Positions 50,336 to 60,254 of a stretch of DNA of 64,000 bases are shown here, one piece after another (within the stretch, counting starts at the first letter, position 1; every line of letters begins with the position of its first letter). The translations under genes were made by a program, and so were the position numbers. The stretch is from NCBI GenBank assembly GCA_035308965.1, contig DATGFN010000062.1, forward strand, positions 434,001 through 498,000. The letters run 5' to 3'. Source of the DNA: DASYXZ01 sp035308965 (GTDB lineage: Bacteria > Acidobacteriota > Terriglobia > UBA7540). The notes beneath the pieces were generated by a model. It ran no database searches. It saw nothing but the letters and a program-made list of their open reading frames with translations, and was not told the DNA's origin.

Positions 50336-51139
50336 TTACTTCCGCGGGCCGGCGACCCTCGCCACCCGTATCGGCTCGGCGCGGTACAGGACGCAAGTAT
50401 GGCGGATAGTCGCGGCTATCGCCGTTACCAGGAGCCCCACAATAGCCACCACGCCACCCACGTCAAAGAGGCGGTAGGTTACTCCGGCAAAGTGCGCGGC
50501 CGCACCGCGATAGAGCTCCACGCACCCGATGGCAAGAATCACGCGTAATTCGGTGGGGCCCAATTTCCAAAAGGAAAGATGGAACGTCCCCAGGGTGTAG
50601 GTGGCGAGGTAGATTTCAATGGCCAGAATAAAATAGGCAATCAACAGGCCCGCTGCCACCGCTGGGCTCATGCAGCCGGAAAGCGCCATGCCCCCCAGCA
50701 TAAAGAGCGCGCCAAAGGTATCCACCATGTGGTCCACATAAAAACCGTATTTCGGCCTTAGGTGATTGCGAGTGCGGGCGAGCGTGCCGTCCAGGCTGTC
50801 CCCGAACCAATTCACCGCCAGCCAGGCAATGGCTAGCAGGTATCCGAAGTGAGTCCAACGCGCCAGCCAGAAGCTCGCGCTGGCGAGCGCCATGCCGAGG
50901 AATCCGAGCGCGGTCAGGTGGTCTGAATTCACCCAAGCCGGCATCCGCAAAGCCAGCCAGGCAAGACATTTCTTTTCCAAGGGAGTGAGGATGCTGAACT
51001 GCGCCCGCGTCGCGTCCCGGAAAGTGTGCTGCTCTGTAGTTTGACCTTGCGTATCTTTCGTGGTCGTCTTCTCGCTCGCCGAAAATTTCAGGTCACGCCT
51101 CTGGTTGTAAGGTATCGCAATGTCCATCCGTCGCATCAT
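50336..51139 (-). CDS. CDP-alcohol phosphatidyltransferase family membrane protein
   Basis: 267 residues with about six transmembrane helices after a hydrophilic N-terminus of 60 residues. The family signature D-x2-D-G-x2-A-R-x8-G-x3-D-x3-D is complete: DSLDGTLARTRNHLRPKYGF followed by YVDHMVD. These enzymes make phospholipids (phosphatidylglycerol, phosphatidylinositol or cardiolipin types) from CDP-diacylglycerol and a head-group alcohol. The substrate is not identifiable. The motif has DSLDG where most have DGxDG, a common variation. Standing alone, convergent with the small gene at 49727. Confidence 0.87.
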   Translation of the reverse strand: MMRRMDIAIPYNQRRDLKFSASEKTTTKDTQGQTTEQHTFRDATRAQFSILTPLEKKCLAWLALRMPAWVNSDHLTALGFLGMALASASFWLARWTHFGYLLAIAWLAVNWFGDSLDGTLARTRNHLRPKYGFYVDHMVDTFGALFMLGGMALSGCMSPAVAAGLLIAYFILAIEIYLATYTLGTFHLSFWKLGPTELRVILAIGCVELYRGAAAHFAGVTYRLFDVGGVVAIVGLLVTAIAATIRHTCVLYRAEPIRVARVAGPRK

Positions 51140-51553
51140 GTTCCCTCCGAGTCGCCAAGGTCATTATCCCAAACTCAATGGCATCAGTCCGCGCGCTCGT
51201 TGGCTTGGGTCCCTCTGGTGAGCCCACTCTGTTGCAAGATGGACGCCAGCCTCTGGAACTTGCTGGACAATCTTTAACTCATTGAAAATAAATGAATTGA
51301 ATTAGCGAAAGGGAGAGAAACGAGTTGTTATCCAGTCGGGCTAGGAGGCAAGATCACGCGCCAGTGTCACGCGAAAGCAGCGGTTTGAAAGGGCGGGATC
51401 AGAAGGCTGGAAAACAAAACAAATTGAAGAATAGCCCTCTCCGCTCGGGAGAGGGAGGGGGCCCCAGGTTCTGCCCTGGGGGTCGCCGAGGCGACACGGG
51501 TGAGGGGTCTTAAATCCGCCACTTGTCACACGTCACTTGCCACTTCTTTAAGT
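51140..51553. other. Gene-free stretch with hairpin repeat
   Basis: About 410 bp without a supported gene. CCCTCTCCGCTCGGGAGAGG (about 51438-51457) followed by GGGGCCCCAGGTTCTGCCCTGGGGG (two nested stems) is a double hairpin typical of dispersed repeats seen in GC-rich genomes. No T-run follows. Confidence 0.5.
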
Positions 51554-51988
51554 CTACCCGCCCGGGCCATCATTCAGGAGGAACTGATCGAGGGATTCGA
51601 CTTCCCGCGCCAAGCCTTCCACCATATGTTCAAGCAGGTTTCGGATGGAAAGCATGCCCTGGAGTTTCCCTTCACCATTAACCAGCGGAAGGTGGCGCAG
51701 ATGGCGGTCGAGCATGTGGCTGAGGGCTTCCTGGGCCGCGGTTTCGTCGGTGGCCGTCTCAACCGGCGAGGTCATCACCTCGCTCATTTTGGTCCCGTGA
51801 GTGCTGCGGTCGCGCAGCACAACCCGCAGCATCAAGTCGCGCTCGGTAAAGATGCCGACCACGGCATGGTTCTGGACCACCGCCACAGCGCCCACGCCTT
51901 CCTCCGCCATCACCTGGACGGCTTCGAGGACGGTGGCGCCCGGCTCAACCGTAGCCGGTGGAACGTGCGCAATCTTGAGGAGATTCAT
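51554..51988 (-). CDS. Two-CBS-domain protein
   Basis: 144 residues from ATG 51988 (CAGGAGGG upstream). It is a tandem CBS pair (Bateman module): first CBS about residues 7-60 (ATVLEAVQVMAEEGVGAVAV, GIFTERDLMLRVV) and second about 73-130 (TDETAAQEALSHMLDRHLRH, GMLSIRNLLEHMVE). Such stand-alone modules bind adenosine nucleotides and regulate partner proteins; no target is adjacent. The length matches the common short bacterial form. Confidence 0.92.
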   Translation of the reverse strand: MNLLKIAHVPPATVEPGATVLEAVQVMAEEGVGAVAVVQNHAVVGIFTERDLMLRVVLRDRSTHGTKMSEVMTSPVETATDETAAQEALSHMLDRHLRHLPLVNGEGKLQGMLSIRNLLEHMVEGLAREVESLDQFLLNDGPGG

Positions 51989-52229
51989 GCTGCCCTCCTG
52001 AAATACCGCGAGCCTTAGCCCCCGTTCGCGGTCATCAAATTCGTCCCTGAATTTGCCAAGCGTAAGTCGGGTTCGGGAGGAAGTCAAGAACTATGCACTG
52101 TGTCATAAATCCGCGCCCACATGAGAGGGTCTGTCATTCTGATCCAGCAGTCGCGGGAATAGCATGACAAATTCGCGGATTTGGTTTTTACTTCGGAGGC
52201 GACGAAGAGAAAATTAAAAATTGCTCGGC

Positions 52230-55200
52230 TCAGTTTACGGTCAGCGTGAGTTTGAAGTCATGGGCCGTGGTGGTGGAGCCTGATGTTACCGTTCCTATCA
52301 CGTCCAACGTGTAAGTTCCCGCCGGAGTTCCGGTGGCCACAGTACTGCTACTCGTGGTTGAGCCTCCTCCGCAGGCAGGCATCCAGATTGCAGCCAGCAT
52401 TACAACGAAGAATAGTCCGAGTGCCAGCGCCATCGTAGGGGCGAGCCGCCCTCGCCCTCTGCGGTTCCATCGAGCGAACCCTGCGAGGGTCGCCATAGTG
52501 ACCGCCAATAGAAGTATAGGCAACTCCTTGTGGCTGCCCGGCGCCACTGGAAGGAATCTGGTTTGGGGCCAGAGCATCCCTCGCGCTGTGGTTGTCACGG
52601 TCACCGTCGCGTTAGCGGGCGTGGTTCCGTTCAGGATAAGCGAGCTCGGCGTGATGGAACATGTGGCCAGAGCGGGAGCGCCGCTGCAAGTGAGCGCGAC
52701 CGTCCCGTTGAACCCCGCCGTGCCGCTGAAGGTGAGAGTGAAATTGGCGGTTCCACCCGCCGTCACGGTGGCCGCAGCCGAAGATCCCTGACCTGTTCCC
52801 ACCGCGAAGTCCGTGCCCATTCCGGAGAGCGCAATCGTCTGCGGACTGCCCGGCGCATTGTCGGTGATCGTTAACGTCCCGCCGCGCGAGCCCGCTGCCG
52901 TAGGTGTAAACGTCACGCTGATGGTGCAGTTCGCCGCTGCCGCAACGCCGGTCCCGCAGGTGTTGGTTTGGGCAAAGTCCCCGCCGTTCGAGCCACCCAC
53001 TGCAATCCCCGAAATGTTCACCGCCGCGTTGCCACTGTTGGTCAGCGTCACCGTTTGCGTTGAGCTCGGCGTTCCCACCTGTTGACCGCTGAAGGTCAAC
53101 GAAGTCAGGGAGAGCGTAACCCCCGTGCCGACACCTGTCCCAGAGAGAGTGATTACATGCGGGCTGCCCGGAGCATTGTCTGTGATCGTCAATGTCCCGC
53201 TGCGCGTCCCGGGAGCCACAGGCGTGAAGGTTACCATGATGGTGCAGTTGGCCCCCACGGCCACGCTTGATCCGCAGTTGTTGGTTTGGGCGTAGTCGCC
53301 CGTCGCCACGATGCTCGACACGGTCAGGTTCGCGGAGCCACTGTTGGTGAGCGTGATTGACATGGCCGAGCTCATGCTACTTACGTTCTGGTTACCGAAG
53401 GTCTGGCTGGTCGCCGAGAGCGTCACCGCCGGCTGAACTCCCGTCCCCGAAAGCGCAACCATCTGCGGACTGCCTGGGGCGCTGTCCGTAATCGTCAACG
53501 TGCCGCTGCGCACGCCAATTGCCGTGGGCGTGAACGTCACGCTGATTGTGCAGTTCGCTCCGGCCGCCACGCTTGACCCGCAAGTGTTGGTCTGGGCAAA
53601 ATCTCCGCTGGCCGCAATGCCGCTGATCGACACGCTCACGGTGCCCGAATTCGTTAGCGTGACGGTTTGCGCCGCGCTGGTGGAATTCACCAGCTGGCCC
53701 GAGAAAGTAATACTGGAGGGCGCGAGGGTCACGGCAGGGGCACTTCCCGTGCCGCTGAGGCCAACGAATTGAGTGCTGGTTGCCGCGCCATTGCTGTTGT
53801 CGGTGATCGTCAGAATTCCGGAACGAAGTCCCGCCGCCGTCGGTGTGAAAGTCACACTGATGGTGCAGTTGGCTCCCGCACCCACGCTTGCCCCGCAAGT
53901 GTTGGTCTGCGCAAAGTCGCCGCTGATTGCAATACCGCTGATGGTGAGTGCAGCAGTGCCGCTATTGCTGAGCGTCACGGTCTGTGCTGCGCTCGTCGAT
54001 CCCACCGGCTGGTTGAAAAACGTCAGGGATGTAAGGCTCACCCCTACCACCGGTGCAATCCCTGCGCCAGTCAGCGTGATCACTTGTGGGCTGCTCGTAG
54101 AATTGTCAGTTACAGTCAGAGTCCCGCTGCGCGCGCCAGAGAATGTAGGTGTAAACGTAACAGTGATTGTGCAACTCGCGCCTCCTCCCAAACCACTTCC
54201 ACATGTGTTGGTCTCTGTGAAGTCGCCACTCACAGAAATACCGGTGATATTTAAGGACGTAATGACCGGGTTTGAAAGCGTCACAGTCAATGGCGAACTT
54301 GGGGTCCCCACCGGTTGGCCGGAGAAAGTAAGATTGGTGGTTGACAAAGTTGTTACCGCCGCCGGAGTCCCGGGGCCGAATAAGGGTAGGACATGCGGAC
54401 TCCCCGCACCGGAGTCCATCACAGTAATGGCGCCTTTTTCGAGTTTGAATTGTGAGGGAACGAAGGTGACATCGATCTTACAATACGCCCCCACCGGAAG
54501 GCTTGGAGGGCAATTATTGGTGTCATGAAAGTCTCCACTTGCCGAGATACTACCGATAGTTATGGCATTCGATTCGCCATTAATTAGATAAACCGATTGG
54601 GGCGCGCTCGTAGTGCCTATAGGCTGGTCTCTGAATCTCATGGCGTCTGAAGAAAATGTCACCGTCGGGCTTACTCCTAGAGCCATCAAGAGCCACCCTT
54701 GGGGACTATCACTGGCGTTGTCGGAAATATTAAGCGGCGCTTGGACGACCCCGCCTTGGATGGAAGCTTTGAATGTCATACTAATGGCGCAACTAGCTTG
54801 AGGAGCGACTAAACCGCAATTTCCCGGTCCAAAAAGGAATCCACTTGGACCGGGCAAAGATTCGCTGGATATCAACAGATCAGCATTGCCCACGTTTATG
54901 ATGGTCAGAGGAAACGGCGGGCTGGTTGAGCCTGTTGGTTCGTTTCCAAAGTAAGGGTTGGTTTGGGGCAGGTACACCACAGGTCCATTGACTCCCGTCC
55001 CGGATAGCTGGACCGTATGTGGGCTTCCTGCGCCGCTGTCGGAAATAGTCAAGGTCCCAATCAGATCAATGGCGGAAGAGGGATTAAAAATTACATTGAC
55101 GGTGCAGTGTGAGCCAGGTGCAAGTACGTCCCCGCAATTGTTTGTCTGGGAAAAATCACCGGTCGGAACAATACTGGTGACGGCTATTGGCATGTTCGTC

Positions 55201-57911
55201 GGGTTAGCCAATGTCACCTGCCGGGGAAACCCTGAAATACCTACCCCTTTCTTGGAAAACGACACGATTGCCGGATAAACGCTAAGCCCAAGGGGGCCAG
55301 GCAAAAACTTGGCGACAAAAGCGTCTGATCCGCCGCCATTCGCGGGTTGGAGGGGATTGAGAGTGGGAAACAACGTAGATCCCGTATAACCCGTTATGTA
55401 GGCGTTACCTGAGGGGTCAACGGCAACAGCGTGGGCAGTCTCGCTATTCTCACCTCCCAGGTAACTTGAGTAGATCAAAATGGAGATGTCCGGTGAAAGC
55501 TTACTTAATATTGCGTCGGAATAACAACATGAATTTCCAATGGCCTTCTGGAAAGCATCGGTTGTGGCCGGAAAAGCGGGCGAGTCAGTCGCGCCCGCAA
55601 TGTAAATGTTCCCGAAGGAATCCGGAGCAATACCTTCAGGAAATCCATCGCAGAGATGAGCTGAACTCAGGAGTCCTGTGCCATCTGCACTCATTTTTAT
55701 CACGTAGTTGTCACCACGGGGACAAGAAGAACCATCCAAAGCACCTGGTGTTGTGGGAAAGGCAGAACCAGGTGTTGTGTTTCCCGCAAGATATACATTC
55801 CCGGAAGAATCCAAGCCTAATCCAAGATAAGACAGAGTGCCTAGGACAGACGAGAAGACGAGGCCTGTCCCCGTAGGGTTTAATTTTGTGACGAACTGCC
55901 CTCCTGTTCCCAAAGGGAATTGGAAACTTCCTGGAGTTACGGGAAAGTCCGGCGAATAACTCTGACCGGTAACGATGGCGTTGCCGCCGCCGTCCACTGC
56001 AATTGCTCGAGAGAATTCCTGGACGCTCCCTCCCAAGTAGGTGGAATATCCGAGCGCGGAGCCGCTGGGATTAATTTTCGTCACGAAGCCGCTGATACCG
56101 GTCAAGTTCAAACTGGGCAGCGTTGTCTGAAAAGAACCGGAAGTCACCGGAAAATCTGTGGAAATGGTTTCTCCGGTCACGTAAGCGTTCCCCGATGAAT
56201 CCACCGCAATTCCATACCCCAAGTCGAGGAAATTGCTGATGTGCCCCTGGTCGCTCCCCCCAAGGTATGTCGAGTAAATCAGCGAAGAACCGTCAGGACT
56301 GAGCTTTGAAATAAATGCGTTGCCGTAACACTGACCGCCACAAGATTTCTGGAAGGCGCTCGCAGTTACAGGGAAATTGGTTGACGCTGTAAATCCTGTA
56401 ACATAAGCGTCTCCTGCAGAATCGATCGCAATCGCACTGCCATCGTCTTCCCCACTCCCGCCAAAGTACGTGGAATATAAAACAGTCTTGCCGTCAGCAC
56501 TGATCTTGGTGACAAAAGCATCGCCGCATGGACTCTGCGCGGCGCAAGGAGATCCAGTCCCGCCAAAAGTCTTTTGAATGGCCGTGAAAGAAACTGGAAA
56601 ATTCGTCGAGTTGGTTGTGCCAATGACGTAAGCGTTTCCATTAGAATCCACCTGAATGGTTTCGGCGCCATCGCCCCCGCTCCCGCCCAGGTAAGTGGAG
56701 TAGCTTAGAGTCGGGTCGATGACGAGTGGCTTGGAGTGGTCGTAGCCCTCTACTATAAGGCTCAATTGGTTGTGTGATGTAAGGACAAATTGACCCTCAA
56801 TCCGAGTTCGAAGCCCATTATCCGAGTCTGGTCGTTTGTTCTCCGTCGTAGATGTCAACTGACCGCCAGCCACTAACGATGGGCGACTTTCCCTGAGTTG
56901 ATAAATCATGGGCTTTTGTAATCGAATCTTGCCACCAGCTGTTTTCAGTACCAAGTCGCCATTGTGGGCGATTTGCATGGCCGGGTCGGCTTTCGCATTG
57001 CGACTTCCGAGGATGGGCGAACTAGTCTCCAGGGCCAACTTGATGGCCTTGGGATCTGCGCCTGGGGCCACTACAAAGTCATATTCAAGTTGTCCTTGAT
57101 TGCCGTAGTAAACCAAGTCGATGCCGGGGTAAACGTCCTCATACTTTACTTTGGCGTAAGTTGGTACTTTCGTACGCCAAATTGAAGGGTCGCGTCCAAT
57201 AAAGTAGTTCGCCTTGCCCAAGAGGACATCCATCCCTCTTACCCTCGCCTCAGGGTTTGCTCCAATCAATTTCATTTGGAGAAAAGTGTTTATTGTGGAT
57301 TGTCGTTTATTCGAGTTACCTTGATTGACGCCTTTCATTTCGCTCGGGGCCCAAATTGGCTGAGGGCCAGGCTTTGAGCCAGCCAGTGAAAATACTGCTG
57401 CGTCGCCTGTTAAAAACAAATTGAAACCCTGCCCACGCGAAAGGAATTTAACGTGTGGATCCGACTGTCCATTGTTGATCTCAAAACTAAGCGGCAATTT
57501 GCCGTAGGCGTCGCCCAAGTGCATGTGTGCGTTTCCGCCCGAGGATGGTGGAGTTCTGCTAAGAAGATGTCGTTTCCGCCTGTAATTCTGGGTTCCAATA
57601 TGATGGCTTGATAGCGCATTCTTGTCCCACGCCCTGACCAGTTGACCGCTGAGGTTATGGGCATCCTGTAATCCCTCTATGCTGCTTGCATTGCTCTGCG
57701 CGCGCGCACTAGGACCAGCCAGGCCTAACGAGAACTGAAGGAGGATGACTGTTAAGATTCTTTTCAATCCGCTCCACGTAGAAAGCCTCCCGTCACAGAT
57801 GCTAATCATGAGCCGTTTCCCTGTTAAGCTGCGCGGTCCCAGAGCTGGCAGGAGTCCAGATAAAATTACTATAGCTATTGATAAATAGGATTTCGCGAGT
57901 TTTACTTCCAT
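52230..57911 (-). CDS. Giant SBBP / eight-module choice-of-anchor D surface protein (1,893 residues)
   Basis: Export signals are doubled near the N-terminus: SYLSIAIVILSGLLPALG, then ILTVILLQFSLGLAGPSARAQ. I start at 57911, where GAGGGG is 8 nt upstream; ATG 57809 would give only the second signal. A DUF7948-type domain (YGKLPLSFEINNGQSDPHVK, VYPGIDLVYYGNQGQLEYDF) is followed by about nine SBBP propeller repeats. Eight tandem anchor-D/Ig-like modules of about 100 residues follow, each with GDFAQTNTCG...ANCTISVTFTPTA...GTLTITDN. An Ig-like domain, a transmembrane segment and ACGGGSTTSSS close the protein. Modules 5 to 8 are so alike at DNA level that recombination could change copy number. Related to the gene at 36095-39778. 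Confidence 0.85.
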   Translation of the reverse strand: MEVKLAKSYLSIAIVILSGLLPALGPRSLTGKRLMISICDGRLSTWSGLKRILTVILLQFSLGLAGPSARAQSNASSIEGLQDAHNLSGQLVRAWDKNALSSHHIGTQNYRRKRHLLSRTPPSSGGNAHMHLGDAYGKLPLSFEINNGQSDPHVKFLSRGQGFNLFLTGDAAVFSLAGSKPGPQPIWAPSEMKGVNQGNSNKRQSTINTFLQMKLIGANPEARVRGMDVLLGKANYFIGRDPSIWRTKVPTYAKVKYEDVYPGIDLVYYGNQGQLEYDFVVAPGADPKAIKLALETSSPILGSRNAKADPAMQIAHNGDLVLKTAGGKIRLQKPMIYQLRESRPSLVAGGQLTSTTENKRPDSDNGLRTRIEGQFVLTSHNQLSLIVEGYDHSKPLVIDPTLSYSTYLGGSGGDGAETIQVDSNGNAYVIGTTNSTNFPVSFTAIQKTFGGTGSPCAAQSPCGDAFVTKISADGKTVLYSTYFGGSGEDDGSAIAIDSAGDAYVTGFTASTNFPVTASAFQKSCGGQCYGNAFISKLSPDGSSLIYSTYLGGSDQGHISNFLDLGYGIAVDSSGNAYVTGETISTDFPVTSGSFQTTLPSLNLTGISGFVTKINPSGSALGYSTYLGGSVQEFSRAIAVDGGGNAIVTGQSYSPDFPVTPGSFQFPLGTGGQFVTKLNPTGTGLVFSSVLGTLSYLGLGLDSSGNVYLAGNTTPGSAFPTTPGALDGSSCPRGDNYVIKMSADGTGLLSSAHLCDGFPEGIAPDSFGNIYIAGATDSPAFPATTDAFQKAIGNSCCYSDAILSKLSPDISILIYSSYLGGENSETAHAVAVDPSGNAYITGYTGSTLFPTLNPLQPANGGGSDAFVAKFLPGPLGLSVYPAIVSFSKKGVGISGFPRQVTLANPTNMPIAVTSIVPTGDFSQTNNCGDVLAPGSHCTVNVIFNPSSAIDLIGTLTISDSGAGSPHTVQLSGTGVNGPVVYLPQTNPYFGNEPTGSTSPPFPLTIINVGNADLLISSESLPGPSGFLFGPGNCGLVAPQASCAISMTFKASIQGGVVQAPLNISDNASDSPQGWLLMALGVSPTVTFSSDAMRFRDQPIGTTSAPQSVYLINGESNAITIGSISASGDFHDTNNCPPSLPVGAYCKIDVTFVPSQFKLEKGAITVMDSGAGSPHVLPLFGPGTPAAVTTLSTTNLTFSGQPVGTPSSPLTVTLSNPVITSLNITGISVSGDFTETNTCGSGLGGGASCTITVTFTPTFSGARSGTLTVTDNSTSSPQVITLTGAGIAPVVGVSLTSLTFFNQPVGSTSAAQTVTLSNSGTAALTISGIAISGDFAQTNTCGASVGAGANCTISVTFTPTAAGLRSGILTITDNSNGAATSTQFVGLSGTGSAPAVTLAPSSITFSGQLVNSTSAAQTVTLTNSGTVSVSISGIAASGDFAQTNTCGSSVAAGANCTISVTFTPTAIGVRSGTLTITDSAPGSPQMVALSGTGVQPAVTLSATSQTFGNQNVSSMSSAMSITLTNSGSANLTVSSIVATGDYAQTNNCGSSVAVGANCTIMVTFTPVAPGTRSGTLTITDNAPGSPHVITLSGTGVGTGVTLSLTSLTFSGQQVGTPSSTQTVTLTNSGNAAVNISGIAVGGSNGGDFAQTNTCGTGVAAAANCTISVTFTPTAAGSRGGTLTITDNAPGSPQTIALSGMGTDFAVGTGQGSSAAATVTAGGTANFTLTFSGTAGFNGTVALTCSGAPALATCSITPSSLILNGTTPANATVTVTTTARGMLWPQTRFLPVAPGSHKELPILLLAVTMATLAGFARWNRRGRGRLAPTMALALGLFFVVMLAAIWMPACGGGSTTSSSTVATGTPAGTYTLDVIGTVTSGSTTTAHDFKLTLTVN

Positions 57912-58282
57912 GCTGTCACCCCTCGCAAACAAAATTTCCCGATGAGCACCTTCCAACCTCAAAGGTGACTTGGAATAAGACCTTGCCGTGATGACTCCGA
58001 ATCGTCGGAGCACTGGATGGCAATCCGGAAACAACATCCCGATCAAGCGGAGCCAAGAATTAGGTAATCTGAGGAAGCCGCACCCAGGCCCAATCCTCTC
58101 GAATTGAAGAAAGAAAGCCACGTTCGCTCCATTGATCTGGAGCGGCAATAATTATTGCACATGTGGATACTGTCAAGGAGGAAAAATTTCGCGGGGCAAA
58201 CTTGGCCGGAGCAGCGGCTAGCCGTTCTCCGTGCCTCTGTGACTCCGTGGTGAAATCTTTTTCTTAGCTTTCTACCGCCAAC

Positions 58283-58353
58283 ATCCGCAGATGGCGCAGA
58301 TTACGCAGAAGTATTGATTTATCGAATCTGCATGAATCCGCGAAATCTGCGGA
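58283..58353. repeat. Solo hairpin related to the GxxExxY cassette ends
   Basis: ATCCGCAGATGGCGCAGATT at 58283 and the inverted AATCTGC...GAAATCTGCGGA at 58325-58353 form an imperfect palindrome of about 70 bp. The words TCCGCAGAT, CGCAGATTACGCAGA are those of the terminal repeats at 42961-42987 and 43381-43407, but here no gene lies between the arms. Confidence 0.7.
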
Positions 58354-58377
58354 AGGGACCTGTGAATGGGGTATAAT
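58349..58377 (+). promoter_or_regulatory. Candidate sigma-70 promoter of the aldolase gene
   Basis: A consensus TATAAT lies at 58372-58377, about 30 bp before the aldolase start. The -35 region about 18 bp upstream is weak (TGCGGA) and lies in the right arm of the solo hairpin repeat, so the repeat may contribute to the promoter. The strand and spacing fit; the -35 is inferred. Confidence 0.4.
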
Positions 58378-58407
58378 GACTTTTCCAAAAACCAAGGAGG
58401 CACTTCC

Positions 58408-59388
58408 ATGGCAGTTCCAGAGACGGCACCAAGTGTTGCACCGCGAGCCAGCAGCGCTCGCAATACGCATCGCGTGCATGAGATTCTGAGCTGGTACGAA
58501 AGCGATAATCCCGGCACAAAAACCAACATCGCGCGCCTGCTGAATCACGGACACCTGGCGGGAACCGGCAAGTTGGTGATCCTGCCCGTGGACCAGGGAT
58601 TCGAGCACGGCCCGGCGCGCAGCTTTGCCGCCAATCCGGCCGGCTACGATCCCAACTATCATTTTGAAGTGGCGATTCAGGCGGGCTGCAACGCTTACGC
58701 CGCGCCGCTTGGATTTATTGAGGCTGCCGCGGGCCGCCATGCCGGCGAGATTCCGCTGATCCTGAAGATGAACAATCACGATGTGCTACACGATGAGAAA
58801 GACCCCATCCCGGCGGTGACGGCGAGCGTTAAAGACGCGCTGCGCCTGGGCTGCGTGGCCATCGGATTCACCATCTATCCGGGCTCGGCGCACGCCCAAA
58901 CTATGTACATGCAGTTACGGGCCGCCGCCGAAGAGGCCAAGCAGAATGGATTGGCGGTGGTCGTGTGGTCGTACCCGCGCGGGTCGAGCCTGAGCAAGGA
59001 AGGCGAGACCGGCATCGACGTTGCCGCATACGCCGCCCACATTGCGGCGGAGCTGGGCGCCCACATTGTGAAAGTGAAGCTGCCCACGGCGCACATCGAA
59101 CAACCGGAAGCGCAGAAGGCATACACCAAAGCGGCGGTGCCCATCGGCACTCTGGCGGAGCGGGTGCGCCACGTGGTGCAAAGCACTTTCGACGGCCGCC
59201 GAATAGTTATTTTTTCCGGCGGCGCCAAGAAAGATAAAGATGAGGATGTGTTCGATGAGGCACGCGCCATCCGCGACGGCGGCGGCTTCGGCTCCATCAT
59301 CGGACGCAATTCCTTCCAGCGCCCCAAAGAGCACGCCCTGAAATTCCTCGACACCATCATGAAGATTTACGGCGGAGAAGCGCAGTAA
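58408..59388 (+). CDS. fbaB: Class I fructose-1,6-bisphosphate aldolase (FbaB/DhnA type)
   Basis: 326 residues from ATG 58408 (AAGGAGG 8 nt upstream). It cleaves FBP to the two triose phosphates through a Schiff-base lysine, without metal. The archaeal/bacterial class I family motifs are VILPVDQGFEHGPARSFAAN, LKMNNHDVL, IGFTIYPGSAHAQTMY, VVVWSYPRG and AHIVKVKLPT, where the second Lys is the probable Schiff-base residue. FSGGAKKDKDEDVFDEARAI and GFGSIIGRNSFQRP bind phosphate. It is the only aldolase in the window and complements glpX. Confidence 0.94.
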   Translation: MAVPETAPSVAPRASSARNTHRVHEILSWYESDNPGTKTNIARLLNHGHLAGTGKLVILPVDQGFEHGPARSFAANPAGYDPNYHFEVAIQAGCNAYAAPLGFIEAAAGRHAGEIPLILKMNNHDVLHDEKDPIPAVTASVKDALRLGCVAIGFTIYPGSAHAQTMYMQLRAAAEEAKQNGLAVVVWSYPRGSSLSKEGETGIDVAAYAAHIAAELGAHIVKVKLPTAHIEQPEAQKAYTKAAVPIGTLAERVRHVVQSTFDGRRIVIFSGGAKKDKDEDVFDEARAIRDGGGFGSIIGRNSFQRPKEHALKFLDTIMKIYGGEAQ

Positions 59389-59397
59389 CGCTCTTGC

Positions 59398-59424
59398 AGG
59401 GGGGCGGTCCGTGGATCGCCCCCT
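59398..59424 (+). terminator. Stem-loop after the aldolase gene
   Basis: AGGGGGGCGGTCC pairs with GGATCGCCCCCT across a 2-nt turn, 10 bp after the aldolase stop. The stem is strong; the T-run after it is weak (CTGCTTGATT), so the terminator call is moderate. Confidence 0.55.
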
Positions 59425-59483
59425 CTGCTTGATTCCTCGTACAAGAATCGCCCTGCCGATAACTTACCGCTCTGATGAAGATA

Positions 59484-59611
59484 GTCATTCTGAGGAGGTC
59501 GCACGCCATTAAGATCGGCGGACTTTCAGCCGCGGCGACTGACGAAGAATCTCGCACAGTCTTTATTTTCGGTGCGTGATTCCTCTCCGTCAGCTGACGG
59601 AGAGGAATGAC
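59484..59611. repeat. GTCATTCTGAGG-type intergenic repeat
   Basis: GTCATTCTGAGGAGG at the left, GACGAAGAATCTCGCA in the middle and GAATGAC at the right, with the inner palindrome CTCCGTCAGCTGACGGAG. The GTCATTCTGAG...GAAGAATCT combination is a widespread non-coding repeat in several phyla. A second member is at 15092-15133, and a partial one (GTCATTCTGATCC) at about 52133. Confidence 0.65.
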
Positions 59612-59668
59612 ATGAATGGGAAACTCCTTGCAATGTGCTGTCAGGCATTCGTCCGAGCTGAATTCTCT

Positions 59669-59950
59669 TCAATCAGCTTCGTCGTCCTGAAGGCCACCCC
59701 TTAGACCGACGGCAAACAGCGCCTTTCGCGCGAATGGCGCTTGTCCGGAGAGGACGTAGAACGCGGCCCCGGGATATTCTAGCGGGAAGATTCCCAGCAA
59801 AATCTTGCGGAAGGGCTCAACTTCGACCGCGAAGTCAATCTCATGCTTTGTGAGCGTGCTCTCCACGCTTTTTGCTTCCGCCAATCTATCCGCGATGTAG
59901 ATGCGGGAAAGCTCTTTGTCGGTAAAATCTTCAATATCCAGCTTGGGCAT
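59669..59950 (-). CDS. Small conserved protein of unknown function
   Basis: 93 residues. A beta-alpha-beta-beta layout with SRIYIADRLAEAKSVESTLTKH and VEPFRKILLGIFPLEYPGAAFYV recalls small signal-transducing-protein-like domains (DUF2007) in which the chain runs from a nucleotide-like strand to a helix. This resemblance is loose. No catalytic residues. The flanking 59951-60254 region (about 300 bp) has no gene I would support. Confidence 0.6.
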   Translation of the reverse strand: MPKLDIEDFTDKELSRIYIADRLAEAKSVESTLTKHEIDFAVEVEPFRKILLGIFPLEYPGAAFYVLSGQAPFARKALFAVGLRGGLQDDEAD

Positions 59951-60254
59951 AACGAAACTCGATTGAAGAGGAATTCATTCCCTTCCAATCCACTAATTTA
60001 CCTCCGGTTGACATTGAATTCAATCAGCTCCGCCTGCTTCTTACGGTGTTTGCCGGTCGTAATGGCGATAGTAGGTTTTGGACGGCACTGTCGCTTCCGG
60101 GCTCCAGTTTCAAGGCAGTCATGCGCCCAAGGGGAGCGGCCAAGTCCTTGAGCACGCGGCAAATAGAGTCCATGGGGGAAATGGTCCGTCATTTGCGATG
60201 ACGTGAACGACAGCGTGAAAGACGATCCTGCGCTTGGAAGGGGAGGGAATTTAT
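59951..60254. other. Spacer with no supported gene
   Basis: About 300 bp between divergent genes. A 64-codon frame on the minus strand here has a start and stop but an improbable composition and no resemblance I recognise. A good ribosome-binding site (GGAGGG) precedes the next gene at 60255. Confidence 0.4.

Noticed and set aside
52800..54400. DNA-level repeats as CRISPR or satellite DNA
   Set aside because: The period of about 300 bp matches the protein modules and the frame stays open throughout.
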